64,000 nucleotides of DNA from Prostheceraeus crozeri (taxonomy: Eukaryota; Platyhelminthes; Polycladida; Euryleptidae): the NCBI GenBank assembly GCA_907163375.1, contig CAJQUW010008020.1, positions 248,001 through 312,000 on the forward strand, given 5' to 3'. Shown here in pieces: positions 44,739 through 56,244 of the stretch (within the stretch, counting starts at the first letter, position 1; the number at the start of each line of letters is the position of its first letter). The translations under genes were made by a program, and so were the position numbers. Below the pieces are notes generated by a model. That model had not been told where the DNA came from. It did not search any database and saw nothing but the letters and a program-made list of their open reading frames with translations.

Positions 44739-47247
44739 ATGGCTCATCGAACAAAACGTATGTCACACGAGGACTGTCGTCGAGTCGTTTGCATCTTGTG
44801 TATTAACAAAGCTAATGAAATACGACAAATTACATCAAGGATACATGATTTGATTAAAGAGTACATTTTTACTGGCAACGAACTAAATGATGATTGACTT
44901 CCCACAGCGATTTGTTCAACGCGTAGATTGAAATTGGAACAGTATGCAAAGCAAAACTTCGGCTCTAACATAGAAGTGTTTGACTATTTCTCCCTATCCA
45001 GAACGTATGCCACTCGCACATATGAGCCAGATTATTGTTCATGCACCGTTTGCGAAGTAGCAAGAAGCAATTCAGTAAACAATTTCGGGTTGAAGAAAAC
45101 CCGTGTTGGCAGGCCGTCAACATCAACTGATCAACGTCCAGTCAAGCCATCACTGATTATGCTGTGTCCTCTCTGCTTGGGTTATATCGGAAGAGGGATA
45201 TCCCATCGATCCCAAAGTTCACCAAAGACTGCTGAAAGGTTTGCCTCAAAAGTCATTAGAGAGAAGAGGAGAGCTTCTGACAACGATGAAGTATTGCTAG
45301 ATCTAACCAATACGTCGGGAAGTTCTGTGAAGCTTTGCCTATCACCGACAACAGAAAGCAATGCAAGAATGACGCAGTTTAGTTCTCAGAGCCTTTCCGA
45401 TATGCAAGTGTCAATGAATTTGAGCGGAAGACAGACCAGAAAACTAGCGACGCACATGCGGTCCGCTTGCTCATCACGTTCATCTATCGAAAGCAATCTG
45501 GACTCTAACTTGAAACTGATAGACAGCAAGTATGACAATTTCTTTGAAATAACTGAGCTATGGTTCATTTCCAAATCAAAAGATGCCATTACGGGTAAAG
45601 AGAAAAAGCCGGCAGTAATATGTAATTCATTGGATAATCTGATCGAAGACATCGAATCGGTAAGAGTGTTTGATCAAGGATCAAATTTGATCCACAAAAT
45701 TGGGCTCGATGGAGGAGGTGGTTTCTTCAAAATCACTATCAATTTTTGATCCCAGAAATTCTGAAACAAAAGCTCGCATGACATACATTGAAGGAATAGC
45801 AAACAAGTTCAAGCACTCCGGAGTAAAGAAACTCTTCATTATTGCATTGGTTTCGAACATCCAAGAAAACTACGAAAATGCTTTACGCTTGTGGACATCC
45901 TTGAATATGAGACTTTTGATAGGAAACAATCCTTCGAACTTCTGCATCGCTACTGATCTAAAATTCTCCCCACGTTCATCTATCGAAAGCAATCTGGACT
46001 CTAACTTGAAACTGATAGACAGCAAGTATGACAATTTCTTTGAAATAACTGAGCTATGTTTCATTTCCAAATCAAAAGATGCCATTACGGGTAAAGAGAA
46101 AAAGCCGGCAGTAATATGTAATTCATTGGATAATCTGATCGAAGACATCGAATCGGTAAGAGTGTTTGATCAAGGATCAAATTTGATCCACAAAATTGGG
46201 CTCGATGGAGGAGGTGGTTTCTTCAAAATCACTATCAATTTTTGATCCAATAAATTCTGAAACAAAAGCTCGCATGACATACATTGAAGGAATAGCAAAC
46301 AAGTTCAAGCACTCCGGAGTAAAGAAACTCTTCATTATTGCATTGGTTTCGAACATCCAAGAAAACTACGAAAATGCTTTACGCTTGTGGACATCCTTGA
46401 ATATGAGACTTTTGATAGAAAGCAATCCTTCGAACTTCCGCATCGCTACTGATCTAAAATTGCTGAATATTTTGCTTTGAATAATGGCTTATGGTAGCTG
46501 CCACCCGTGCTCATGGTGCAATGCACACAAGAATCAGCTTCATGAAAGAGGTGAAGATCGCACGTTTGGATCTTTGAACAGCAACTTTTGGAGATATGTT
46601 AAAGATGGCCGTAATCGATCGCAAGCAAAGAAATTTGACAGTTCATCACATCCGCCTATTCTTCAAGGCTTTCATGAAGATATGATACTCTTGGAAGTAA
46701 TTCCACCTCCAGGTTTGCATTTGTTAATTGGATGCGTAAATGTATTGTATGTTGGAGTTGTAAAAGTTTGGCCTGGCGTTGCGGAATGGACGGCGCAATG
46801 TTGTGTTGAGCGTGAAGGATATCACGGTGGAAGTTTTACCAGAAACGGATGTCGCAAACTGCTGAACAATATTTCAAAGCTTCGTACATTATGCCCGTCC
46901 CAACAAAACATTTATATTCATGCATTTGAATCGTTGAATCGTTGCGTTGAATCTTGGTCCGGACAAAATTTATCGTCTGACTATGAAAAGTGAATTGGAG
47001 AATTCAAGGTAGTATTTCTGCACTTGAAACTCCCGGTAACCCTAAAATTCATTGTATTTTTCACCATGTTGCGGATTTTTGCAAATTGAAAAAAACAGGT
47101 TTAGGACCGTAGAGTGAGAAGTCGGCTGAATCAGCTCATTATGACTTTTCTGAGACCTGGAATCGGTGCAAAATCAATGAATCGCATCAAAGTGTTGGCA
47201 ATCGTCTTCTTTCCGCAGTATCAGTCTACAACAGCAGACATATTTGA
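44739..47247 (+). pseudogene. inner 'WSEQ' family transposase (unclassified DDE type)
   Basis: From MAHRTKRMSHEDCRR (44739): zinc motifs CILC...LPTAICST (an in-frame TGA replaces the Arg codon of DDRLP), CSCTVCEVA, TRVGRPSTS and LCPLCLGYIGRGISH. Then FASKVIREKRRAS, a Ser-rich linker, TRKLATHMRSACSSRSSIES and the catalytic block HKIGLDGGGGFFKITI (candidate first Asp). A frameshift follows, then GVKKLFIIALVSNIQENYEN, FCIATDLKLLNILL (second Asp), YGSCHPCSWCNAH (CxxC, 19 residues on), RTFGSLNSNFW, LLEVIPPPGLHLLIG and EREGYHGGSFTRNGCRKLL. The end is badly damaged (47000-47247), finishing SVYNSRHI. A 491-bp tandem duplication (45475-46461) repeats the part around the first Asp. The HxxxxH and WSEQ blocks are mostly lost in this copy. 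Not functional. Confidence 0.78.
45475..46461 (+). repeat. 491-bp tandem duplication inside the transposase gene
   Basis: 45475-45965 is repeated at 45971-46461 with a 5-bp CTCCC spacer. I count about six differences (for example CTATGGTTC/CTATGTTTC and GATCCCAG/GATCCAAT), roughly 1.2%. Both copies carry the same frameshift after the LDGGGG motif, so the duplication happened after the gene was already broken. Confidence 0.92.
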
Positions 47248-47849
47248 GAACATTTGAGTTGAGGGTAATCTTTTTTTAATGGTTTGGGCAAATTATAATT
47301 ATATTATTCTCGCATCATTGTTTTCTCTTCAATGATGAGAAGGATGCAGGGATACAAGGATCTAGGTAAAGGGCTTTGAAGACAAGTGACAGATTGAGAT
47401 TCAATTTCCTTTAAAGAAAAATACGCTTTGAATTTGAAGGAACGGCTAAAGCTTAAAATCAGCAAAATAGGCATAAGTAGAAAAGAAATCTATGTCTCAC
47501 AGAAATACTACATAAGTCCTCGTACATAGGATGCAAATTGATGAAGTTGCTATCATAACGCAGCTTGTGTAGCTTAAAGGTAAATTCAAATAAATAAAAA
47601 TGGCTAATTGCATGCATATTTCAAATAAAAAAAGAAAATACATGTCACATGTATATGGTAAATAAGGCACTCTACATGTCAGGACCTACAAGAATACGCA
47701 AAGCAGTCACATTACTCAAGCAAACATTGTATGTAAGTCGTACATGCAAAACACCATCTGGTTTAATAACAGCATTGCATGCAGTCAGCTATTTCATGAA
47801 ACCAAAAAAAAAACAGAATTTATCATAATTATTGTACTGGTCATAAAAT

Positions 47850-48530
47850 CCACTCTTGGATCGCTTTGAGACAAGCAAAGTTGTATCGCACATGTGCCAT
47901 TTGAATTCACAATGCCATTTCAGCTTGTAAAAATTGATATCCCAATACTAGACATTGCATCACTATATACTAGATATCGACGAGTTCATGCATAACTTAG
48001 CTTTAATCGAAATTTCGTGAATAGTTTTCCTACAATTTGCAATATTGCAATGTGTTATACTACTTGGAAATTTGAATTTTCTCGTGAATAGCTGGATGGA
48101 TTGTATTGGAATTATTTGCTTGCAACTCCATACACATGGACTTAAATCAGAAAGTCAAAACAGTTTCTCTGGAGAATTTTGTTTTTTATATTTTTTATAT
48201 TTTAACTTATTATAACTACTACAAAAATTCAAATTTTGAATTTTCTCGTAAATAGCTCAATGGATTGTTTTGAGATTTGCTGTTTGCAACTCCATATACA
48301 TAGACAAATCAGAAAGTCACAACAGTTTCTCTGGAGAATTTTGATTTTGGTATTTATAATATTTCAACCTACCATACTACTACTAAAATTCAAATTTTGA
48401 ATTTTCTCGAGAATAGCTCGATGGATGATTTTAAATTTTACGTTTTACAACTTCCTACACATAGCCAAATCAGAAGATGTCAACAGTTTTTCTGGAGAAT
48501 TTTGGTCATAATTTTTCGCCTTTAAGGGCA
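47850..48530 (-). repeat. right inverted arm of the inner element
   Basis: Inverted copy of 43618-44300, including the three tandem units and the CTCGTCGATATCTAG / CGCACATGTGCCATTTGAAT inner portion. Similarity is about 90% by eye. Confidence 0.88.
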
Positions 48531-49959
48531 TCATGACTTGTCAAATTCAGGAGGCCCCCTATGGTTTTAAGCAATTTGACATCATCGAAATCTTCGACCA
48601 TGTTTTTTTCATCAAGTGATATGTCCGTGATTCAAAATGATTTGGAACTTTCAAATACTCGAACCCTGAGACTTGCGGGCCATCTCAGATCAGCAACATG
48701 TTCGAGGAAATCTATTGAGCCAATTTTAAAGGTGGAGATGCAGATTAGAAACCATAAGCTGGATGATCTGTTCTCAGTCGATTCTGCCGACTTTGTTGGA
48801 CAACAAGATAGTCATATGACGAAGAAGAGTTTGGTATTCTGTAATGACTTGAATTTGTTGGTGGAAACAGTTCAGCAAGTTCGGGAAAAGACTTACGACA
48901 GTGAAAAGATAGGGATAGACGGAGGCGGCGGGTCACTGAAATTTTGTGCTACTTTACACAACTCATCTAGAATTGTAAGTAAACATCGACAGCGCCATCG
49001 ATGTCCTGACGGCATTGTATCTGATCGAAGAGACGGCAGTGTCAAAAATCTTTCTCTGATCGCCCTAGCCACAGATGTGTCTGAAAATTACAGGAATCCT
49101 CTGTATATTTATTTGGACTCGTTTAAAACTTGACGAAATCAGATTGCCATTCACACTCGCTGTGGACTTGAAGGTGGCTAATCTTGTTCCTGGATTAATG
49201 GGCACATGGTTCTAATCACCCGTGTACTTGGTGCCAAGTTTCGAAAGATAACTTGCTATCCGGTCGTCGTGGAGAATCAAGAACGTTTGGAAGTCTCCGA
49301 AAAGCATTTTGGAAATGGAATAAGTCAGGCTCAAAATTGTCGGACGCGAAGTATTTTGGGAATGTAATCCATCTTCCTTTACCCAAAAATCCTGAAGATG
49401 CACAAGTGATTGATACGATACCTCCCCCTGAGTTACATTTGCTCATTGGCCCTGTGACTACTTTATTCGACGCCCTAAAAATCGAATGGCCTCAAGCGGA
49501 AATATGGGCTGATAGATCCAATTTTGAAAGACAGGCATACCATGGTGGGGTATTCAATGGCTGCATGAGACTCCTCAACAATCTAGGCTACACATTCTGG
49601 AAGAGATGAAATGTCCATTCAATTTTTTTGACGCATTCAGGACATTCAAGTTAGTAGTTGAAAACTGCTACGGGCATGACCTCGGCCACAACATTGTATC
49701 AGCAATCAATAACTTTTCCGATGCATACAGGAGGACCGGCATTCGGATTACTCCAAAAGTTCTTGCGGTAATGTTCCATATATTCGAATTCTATACTTCA
49801 AAACAGAAAGGTTTAGGGATTTGGTCAGAACAAGCTTCTGAATCCGTTCATGCCGACTTTGAAAATATCTGTCAACGTCACAAGGTATGCAATAGCAACA
49901 GTCATTACAGTGATCGACTTCTATAGGCTGTCAAGGACTATTGCAGCAAACATTTGTGA
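48531..49959 (+). pseudogene. outer 'WSEQ' transposase copy, catalytic part
   Basis: Read in three frames. 48561-49133: TLRLAGHLRSATCSRKSIEP, SLVFCNDLNLLVETVQQVRE, KIGIDGGGGSLKFC (first Asp), NLSLIALATDVSENY. Then TLAVDLKVANL (second Asp), HGSNHPCTWC (CxxC starting 19 residues later), GESRTFGSLRKAFWKW, VIDTIPPPELHLLIGPVTTL, RQAYHGGVFNG. 49606-49959: ITPKVLAVMFHIFEF (the expected HxxxxH, with its first His changed to Leu), GLGIWSEQASESVHADF and AVKDYCSKHL with natural stop. At least two frameshifts and one stop (RLL-stop-AVKDY). Identity to the inner copy is moderate (my estimate 35-45%), so the two belong to different subfamilies. Confidence 0.8.
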
Positions 49960-50489
49960 GATTTGTGATCTGTGTTTTGTACTCTCTGAATACATGCATA
50001 ATACAGTATATTACTACATGTACAGTACTTGTACTAGTTGTGGAAATACTGTTTTAAATTCTAAACGAGAGATAGATCAAATGTGATATAGTTTAATATT
50101 AAAAATATTATAGTTGAAATATAATAGTATTTAATTCATATTTTTATGTGTGATATCTGCTGCCGAAAATTACTTTCCTTTCGATCTATCATATCTAAAC
50201 ATTACTTAATAGCATGCAAAACTACACTCTGAGCTTGGGAAATTACTTCGGACAATTTTATGAACTTTAAATTTTAAAAAAATTCGAAATATGAATTTAT
50301 GAGGCTATTTCAAAAACTGCGCCGATGATTATTTTCGTTTTTGCTTGTTTAAGATCAGCATGGTGCAACAACTCAAAAAAATCAGGTTTCGGGCTTAGGC
50401 AATTTTTTTCGATAAAAAGTTGATTCAGACAGGGCGTGTAGCGTGGTAAGTACGGCACCAATCTCCATGAAAGTATGCACAAATCAACG
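49960..50489. other. no recognised gene
   Basis: May hold the outer element's right end, but no arm could be recognised. Confidence 0.35.
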
Positions 50490-52222
50490 GTCCTCAGTCC
50501 CCAGCGGCTCTGGAGTACAGAACCGAGTCAGCGGGAGTACTAACTAAAGAGCGGAGGTTGCTAAGAATCACTGGGTTAAGTCAGGCTGACATTGGAACAT
50601 GAACATTTGCACATACAATGGAAGGTCATTCACTGTCTACCCGAGAAAAAAAACTTATCAACTTTACCAAATATTTGGTATTTACTTGGAAAATTTATAA
50701 GATTTGAATAGTTAAACAAACGTTTTGGAATTTTAACAAATTTAGGAAATGTGTAACAATTGCCTGACAAATATTTGCTACATTTTGTATGTAAGTCGAT
50801 ATTAACGAATTTTGCGAAATTTAGAAAACGTTTATCAAATGCCTAGGTAATATTTGTTCGGTTATACAAGCAAATGATTTTTTTACATTTACTAAGTTTG
50901 ATGAAAGAAAAATCTTGCAAGATCCGGCAGGATCCGCTTATGAGTAACTGTCGTAAAAGGCGGTTTTAATTACATGGTGATTTCAATGTGTGGTAACTTC
51001 ACCCGTACAATTTTTTGAACTCATGCATATCACAAGGATGATCATCAGCTCTCATAAACTATGATTACAATCATCTCTCAATGAAATAGAAATGCAACGT
51101 CACAGGAAATACCCAATAATAAAGTCTGTACTATATCACAGTTTTGCGTCGTTGATAACTGGCTGATTTTTTTGCCATCAAACTTAATTAAATGATTGAA
51201 TAATGGAATAATTGTCAGGAAACTGTTGATATTTTTCTATGATGGCACCAACAATTTCTTTCAAATCTTAAAGAGAGTGCATTATGTCATTTCCATGGAT
51301 ATCGACATATGAAACATGTGGGCCTGAAATGTGCATGTCTACTATTATTTCGAGTATTTTATATATGCCTATTTATATTTCATGAAATGGTGTGTATAAA
51401 ATAAATATTCAGGTGACTTCATCACTACTCTCTCTCTCTTTCTCACTCACTCACTCGTTCCCCTTTTCTTCTTCTTCTACTCATTTTTTTATCATCTTTC
51501 ACATTCACTACATGTACACTGTAGCTACAATAGCAACAACATCAGTCATATATTTTCATTATTAAGGGAGCCTAAGCAGTTCTATCGGCACACATTTTGC
51601 TTCTCAAATTAAAGCATTTATTGAAGTTTCTTAGTTCCATACCATGCCCATCAGCAAGTCGACTTTGATCAGTTTGCTCGTGTGTTCGCTAAATTACTTA
51701 GCTAGTGATATTAAATCAGTATGCAACTGAACCAAACAATTACATAAGCATCTCGCTCAGTCTGCGTAATCATATCTCGCTTCTATAACTTTCCGTCACT
51801 ATATTAAGGAAATTCCCCACGCGCACGCAGCTGAGGAAGTTCGTTCACATTGTTGGCAGCCTGGTCGTGGCCGCATTCGGGAGCCATGAGCGGTCGATAC
51901 TGACCTATATTCTCTAGCTGCGCTGTGACTCAGCGTCCCTGCTTAATAATTATTATCCGCCCATCACGTGGAACAGAAAGCTGCGCAAGGCGCAGTAGCT
52001 TGTGCACTCTTCGCTCTCGTGTCGAACGCGTGTTTACGTTAACTGCTTAATATTACAAAAGTCAGCGCATCAAGAGGATATTTCTACTTACACACCTTTA
52101 TTTATTCATCGTCGGTTTGTGATTGTCTACGTTTTTTCATCATCTTGCTTAGCTATCATGCACAAAATGGAGCACAACTCGAAAATTAACACTCGCATGT
52201 AGTCAGTGAGTTCTTCCAGTCA

Positions 52223-52297
52223 ATGAAGCCATCAAGTTCCTTTGATTTTTGCATCAGAATTAAAAATGCAGCTCTTGGATCAAACTACGGAAAAATG
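52223..52297 (+). CDS. possible exon 1 of a small spliced gene
   Basis: ATG at 52223 opens 25 codons (MKPSSSFDFCIRIKNAALGS, then NYGKM) ending at an AATG|GTAAGC donor in phase 0. The proposed partner is 54322-54411, also phase 0. Together they would give 54 residues with no domain I recognise. It lies inside the 4.85-kb TIR element, so it is either that element's gene or cargo. Short length means chance is a real alternative. Confidence 0.3.
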
Positions 52298-52612
52298 GTA
52301 AGCTTCTAAATGTTTCTGAATTTATTTTGTCAACTTAGTTTCAGCATTTAACTGCAAGTCTAGGTACATACATGTATTTGGAAATCCCGAAAACAAAATC
52401 AAAGGAGAGATTTGGTCATGGATTTGGGTTTATTGACCATGAACACGTAGAGACATTTATATTATTGACTACTGCTATATCTGCTCTTAATTTTACAAAT
52501 ACTAAAGAGCTACTAGCGTCATACTTAATTTACTGATAACAAAATATCTCAATTCCTCTTAGTTCCTCATAGCAGACATATCACATTTTAGGAGTCCTAC
52601 CAATACTTTGAA

Positions 52613-52742
52613 TTCATTTGTGTAATCGAAAACCCAAGTAAAGCGATGTGTTTCTTGATACCTATAATATCTATTTATATATAAATATTATAGCTATCAA
52701 GAGACACATCGTTTTACTTGGGTTTTCCATCACACAAATGAT
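52613..52742. repeat. 130-bp palindrome
   Basis: Arms of about 58-60 bp share CATTTGTGT, AAAACCCAAGTAAA and CGATGTGT, with an ATATTTATATATAAATAT-like loop. It would form a strong hairpin. Possibly a minute MITE. No target duplication resolved. Confidence 0.75.
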
Positions 52743-54321
52743 GTCACATGCCCAAGGCTTATTCACTTTGAATTTAATATGAGAAAGTGCATGTATATCA
52801 GTTTTCACGACGACGTTTCTCGTTGAAAAATCGATCAAAAGTTGATTGTGTCGTCAAAAGAATCATAATCAAATTGGAATATGTTGAAATGGTAATATAT
52901 TGTTTTCAAATTCGTAATTTCTGATTGCTTACATTGAAAATAGCACAAACATCTGGTTATGTTGAGACAAAATAGTTGCATGCTAAAAACCTTAGAAAGT
53001 ATGAGCACGAAAGAACTTAATTAGCGCATTAAAACCATTTTAATTTAGCACTTCAATATTTAGATATGTAGTATACTTCTGCAATAGTATCAATATTTGG
53101 ATGACAAATAATTGAAAAAATTTTTGAAACAGTCAAACATGCTATAAGTCATAAAGTTCTATTTCAGGACTGCAAAAATTTTAGAAGGAGAATGTTTTTA
53201 TCAATGCGGACAAACTATTGAGCTATTCGATATCTGCTTAAGTTATGCAATTTAATCTATTTTCTGAAAGATGGATCCATCAAGGAAGCTTGTTTAAATA
53301 GGTCATTATTTCCATTTTATATATGTTGAATTGAAAACCTGTAGCTACCGCCTATGATATTCAATTAATTTTTTCAGAATTGCCACATTTTAGAAAATGG
53401 TATCAATTTGACATTTCGAGTAGTTTAAGAATAATGATCAAGCACACAAAAGGCATAGATGCTACACGACAGACTGCACGTTGTTGGCTAGATGCACACT
53501 GTAATAAAGATCAGTCATGCGTTGAAGTCCAACAATAGGTTTAGTTTTGCAAAATCAATAATTTTTCATGCTTTACGATAAATATAAAACAATCAAAGTA
53601 CAAACTCATTGCTACTCTTTTATTCAATTTGTGTTTACTTATTACAAATTATGCTTCGCACTTTTCAATATCATCGTAGGCCTAGCTATTATGGTCACAT
53701 GTTAGTTGTAGGCCCACCATGAATTACCTGCAGAGATGCTGTCATATAAGCGGTAGACAAGATGACATTACGTGTGTATGTGTTTGCAGATTGTGATTTT
53801 AAACAAATTGTTTAAAATAAAATAAAATATCAAAATAAAATTACATGTGCGGTATTAAATACTATAATAAAAATTCAAGCATTCCTGAATATCTTCATCG
53901 CATGAACGGTTGACAAGCAGTCGGTAATAGGCTATCTCGGTAAAGCTCTGTTTTAATTTGCAGATTGAATTTTTTGTAAAAACAGTTACCGGTACTTGAA
54001 TATCAAAATAAAATTATTGATAAATACTAAGAGTATTGATTAAAAAAATAATTGATAAATTGTTAATGATCACAATTCAACCACTCTTGAATATCTTCAT
54101 TTGCTATCAAAATTCCTAAGAATATCGCTTCCCACGTCGTCAGAGATGAAATAATCCAAAAGCAGTTTTCTTAATAGTCTTTACTGTAACACCTAAAATT
54201 ACTATAAATGATTTATCTTCTGAACTTTGAGTAGGCCTACCCATAGAATGTTAATTAAGATCCGTTAAGTTTGATAATTCTGCTCTGCACATCATCACAA
54301 GATTTGTCTTCTTTTTTACAG

Positions 54322-54411
54322 GTGTTGATTGCTGAGGCTGTGTATCTGTCCATCGATGACTCAATAGCTGACCTACATTCGGCTGCTTTTCCGTCTTGTC
54401 TTGTGAGCTAA
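54322..54411 (+). CDS. possible exon 2 of a small spliced gene
   Basis: A strong acceptor (TTTGTCTTCTTTTTTACAG) is followed by 29 open codons, VLIAEAVYLSIDDSIADLHS..., and TAA. Phase 0 matches the donor at 52297. The other two frames stop within five codons of the acceptor. No domain recognised. Confidence 0.33.
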   Translation: MLIAEAVYLSIDDSIADLHSAAFPSCLVS

Positions 54412-55555
54412 TTAACCCCGAAAACAACTGGAATTATTCTTTATCCATAAATCTCTCATACTCGCAACGTCCCAGCCATCATCAGATTCGGACAACCGTG
54501 TTGTGGTCCAACCGCGAAGATGTTTTTTTCAGTGACCTCGTATCATCGCTTCAAACTTCATTTGGTAGTGACTGTTTCTCCGTTGAACTGTAAATTTTTC
54601 GTGATATCACCTCTATTCTTAAAAATGTAACTGATAACGGCGCGACGGTGTTTGACTCGAAATGACAGTGTTTCAGATGAAGCGAAATGCGTATTCGGGC
54701 TGTGGGCATGCTTTCCGGTTGGAAGGATTTTCAAATGAAGAATGATCAAATCCGGATAGAGAAATTTCCTTTATGTTGATAAAAGTGGTATTCATAAAAA
54801 TTATTTGTATCGGATCGTTCGATGTGTGCTACCATATAAAACTCTGTTCATTTTCCAAATACGTATGAAAAATTGTATTTTTGAAGGATATCCATTCCTT
54901 CTGCTGTTTACTTTGGGGAGCAGAGCTCAATTGTTGTAAACTCTATGAATGTTATCGTACAAAGCATAATTTTAGCAAGATCAGTCATTTTATTATAGTC
55001 ATGCAGTTTTATATGCCGTACGGATTTTGAACGACTTTGAGCATGAATAATTCGAGCAGAGCGTTTTACTGGCTATCTTTTGCCGAATTATGATTGTTTT
55101 GGTTTTCTATTTGATAAGTATAAAACATTTCATACAAGAAGATATTTTTCATGAATTCAAATTTGCAAATGTTTCGTAATCGCCTATGAAGTAGGATAAA
55201 ATTTGCTTATTATTTGCTAAACATATTATAAAAGCTAGAAATAATTTGCTAAATGTTTTGTAAAAGTTTGGAAAATTTACAAAATATTTACTAAACATTT
55301 CGTAAAAGTTCAGAGAATTTGCCAAATATTTTGTGGAAGTTTGGAAAGTTTGCTAAACATTTAGTAAAAGTTTAGGAAATGTACTAGGTTTGATAAATAT
55401 TTCTTAAATATTTTTTAAATGTTTAGGACTTTAATGCCAAGTACTTGGTAAGTATTTGTTAAACTGACAACGGTAATTTTACTCGGGTACGGACTATCGT
55501 TTTACCGACCTGGAGGAGGAGATCAGCAAGATCAAATGGACAATCATCGGGTTAA

Positions 55556-56244
55556 CCCTCAGAGACCTGAAGGGGGGTCCAGTGGATATATTTTACAAAG
55601 TCTTATTTGCCGGCTTAAATCGATATCCAATCATTAGGAAAGTTGATTTTAAGTAAAACAATGATGTTTGCGTGCAACAAGTCGACACAACCAATCCTTG
55701 ACTGTATTTCAGCCTTCTCAGAAAACACATGCAAAAATGTGGGGGTTTTGTAATTTAACGACATTTACCACAGTATCAGTTGTACTAAGAGACGGTTTTG
55801 CGATGCTTGCTGTCACCATGTAACCTCACATAGTTGATTTAAATGAAATTGACTTATTCCATGCAGCATAACCCTTACAATTGGTAATTTTTTCAAAGAC
55901 ATCCATACCAATTGGAAATCCGATAACATCCTCAAATTTTATCCATACTAAAAACAGCTGTGGAGATCCCAAGCTCATCAATTACTGCTGTGAAAACTTT
56001 GTCAACAGTCTGTTTAATAGTAAAAATTTTGTTATGGGAATTTCTACACCCTCTGAGACCTGAGGACGGGATGTACTGAAACCCCTTGGCCTATCTACCT
56101 TGCTTCCACTAATTCAATTGAAATGAAAGAATACATGCAGATTCACTGTCAAAAATGATGATTTTACATGGGCATGAGCACAAAAAGAAAAATAGAAAAA
56201 TATGGCTCCTGAATCCACTGGACCCCCCCTCGGATCTCTGAGGG
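55556..56244. mobile_element. piggyBac-type non-autonomous element in TTAA
   Basis: Termini CCCTCAGAGA (55556-55565) and complement TCTCTGAGGG (56235-56244), with TTAA outside each end. Arms share GGGGGGTCCAGTGGAT, ~30 bp in all. 689 bp, non-coding. TTAA duplication plus CCC ends are piggyBac hallmarks. A third CCTCTGAGACCTGAGG word lies inside at ~56048. Excision leaves a single TTAA, encoding the Leu of IIGLSEVRR in the RTE endonuclease. Confidence 0.88.

Larger units (their letters stand above)
43618..48530. mobile_element. inner long-TIR transposon encoding a 'WSEQ' family transposase
   Basis: Inverted arms 43618-44300 and 47850-48530, ~680 bp each and highly similar, enclose a plus-strand transposase pseudogene (44739-47247). 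Each arm is built of three tandem ~155-bp units: AAAATTCTCCAGAGAAAC..., a TTTGTCTATG...GGAGTTGCAA stretch, then ATCCATCGAGCTATTCACGAGAAAATTC. A unique inner part follows (GAACTCGTCGATATCTAG..., CATGTGCGATACAA). The element interrupts a related transposase gene (43220-43617 and 48531-49959). No target duplication could be defined; arm similarity is clear from TGCCCTT(G/A)AAGGCG inward. Confidence 0.8.
50640..55487. mobile_element. 4.85-kb TIR element flanked by TA, inserted in the RTE LINE
   Basis: Termini CCCGAGAAAAAAAACTT (50640-) and complement of CCCGAGTAAAATTACC (ending 55487), with TA on both sides (50638-50639, 55488-55489). Arms of ~260-310 bp consist of diverged TTTGCTAAACATTTNGTAAAA units (50650-50900 and 55180-55480). 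Excision restores the LINE reading frame, so the borders are exact. The superfamily is unknown. The interior has no recognised transposase, only a possible two-exon small gene and a 130-bp palindrome. Confidence 0.8.

Noticed and set aside
54396-54593. 65-codon frame after the second exon of the small gene
   Set aside because: Begins with a non-ATG codon in another frame and has no recognisable motif; likely untranslated or chance.
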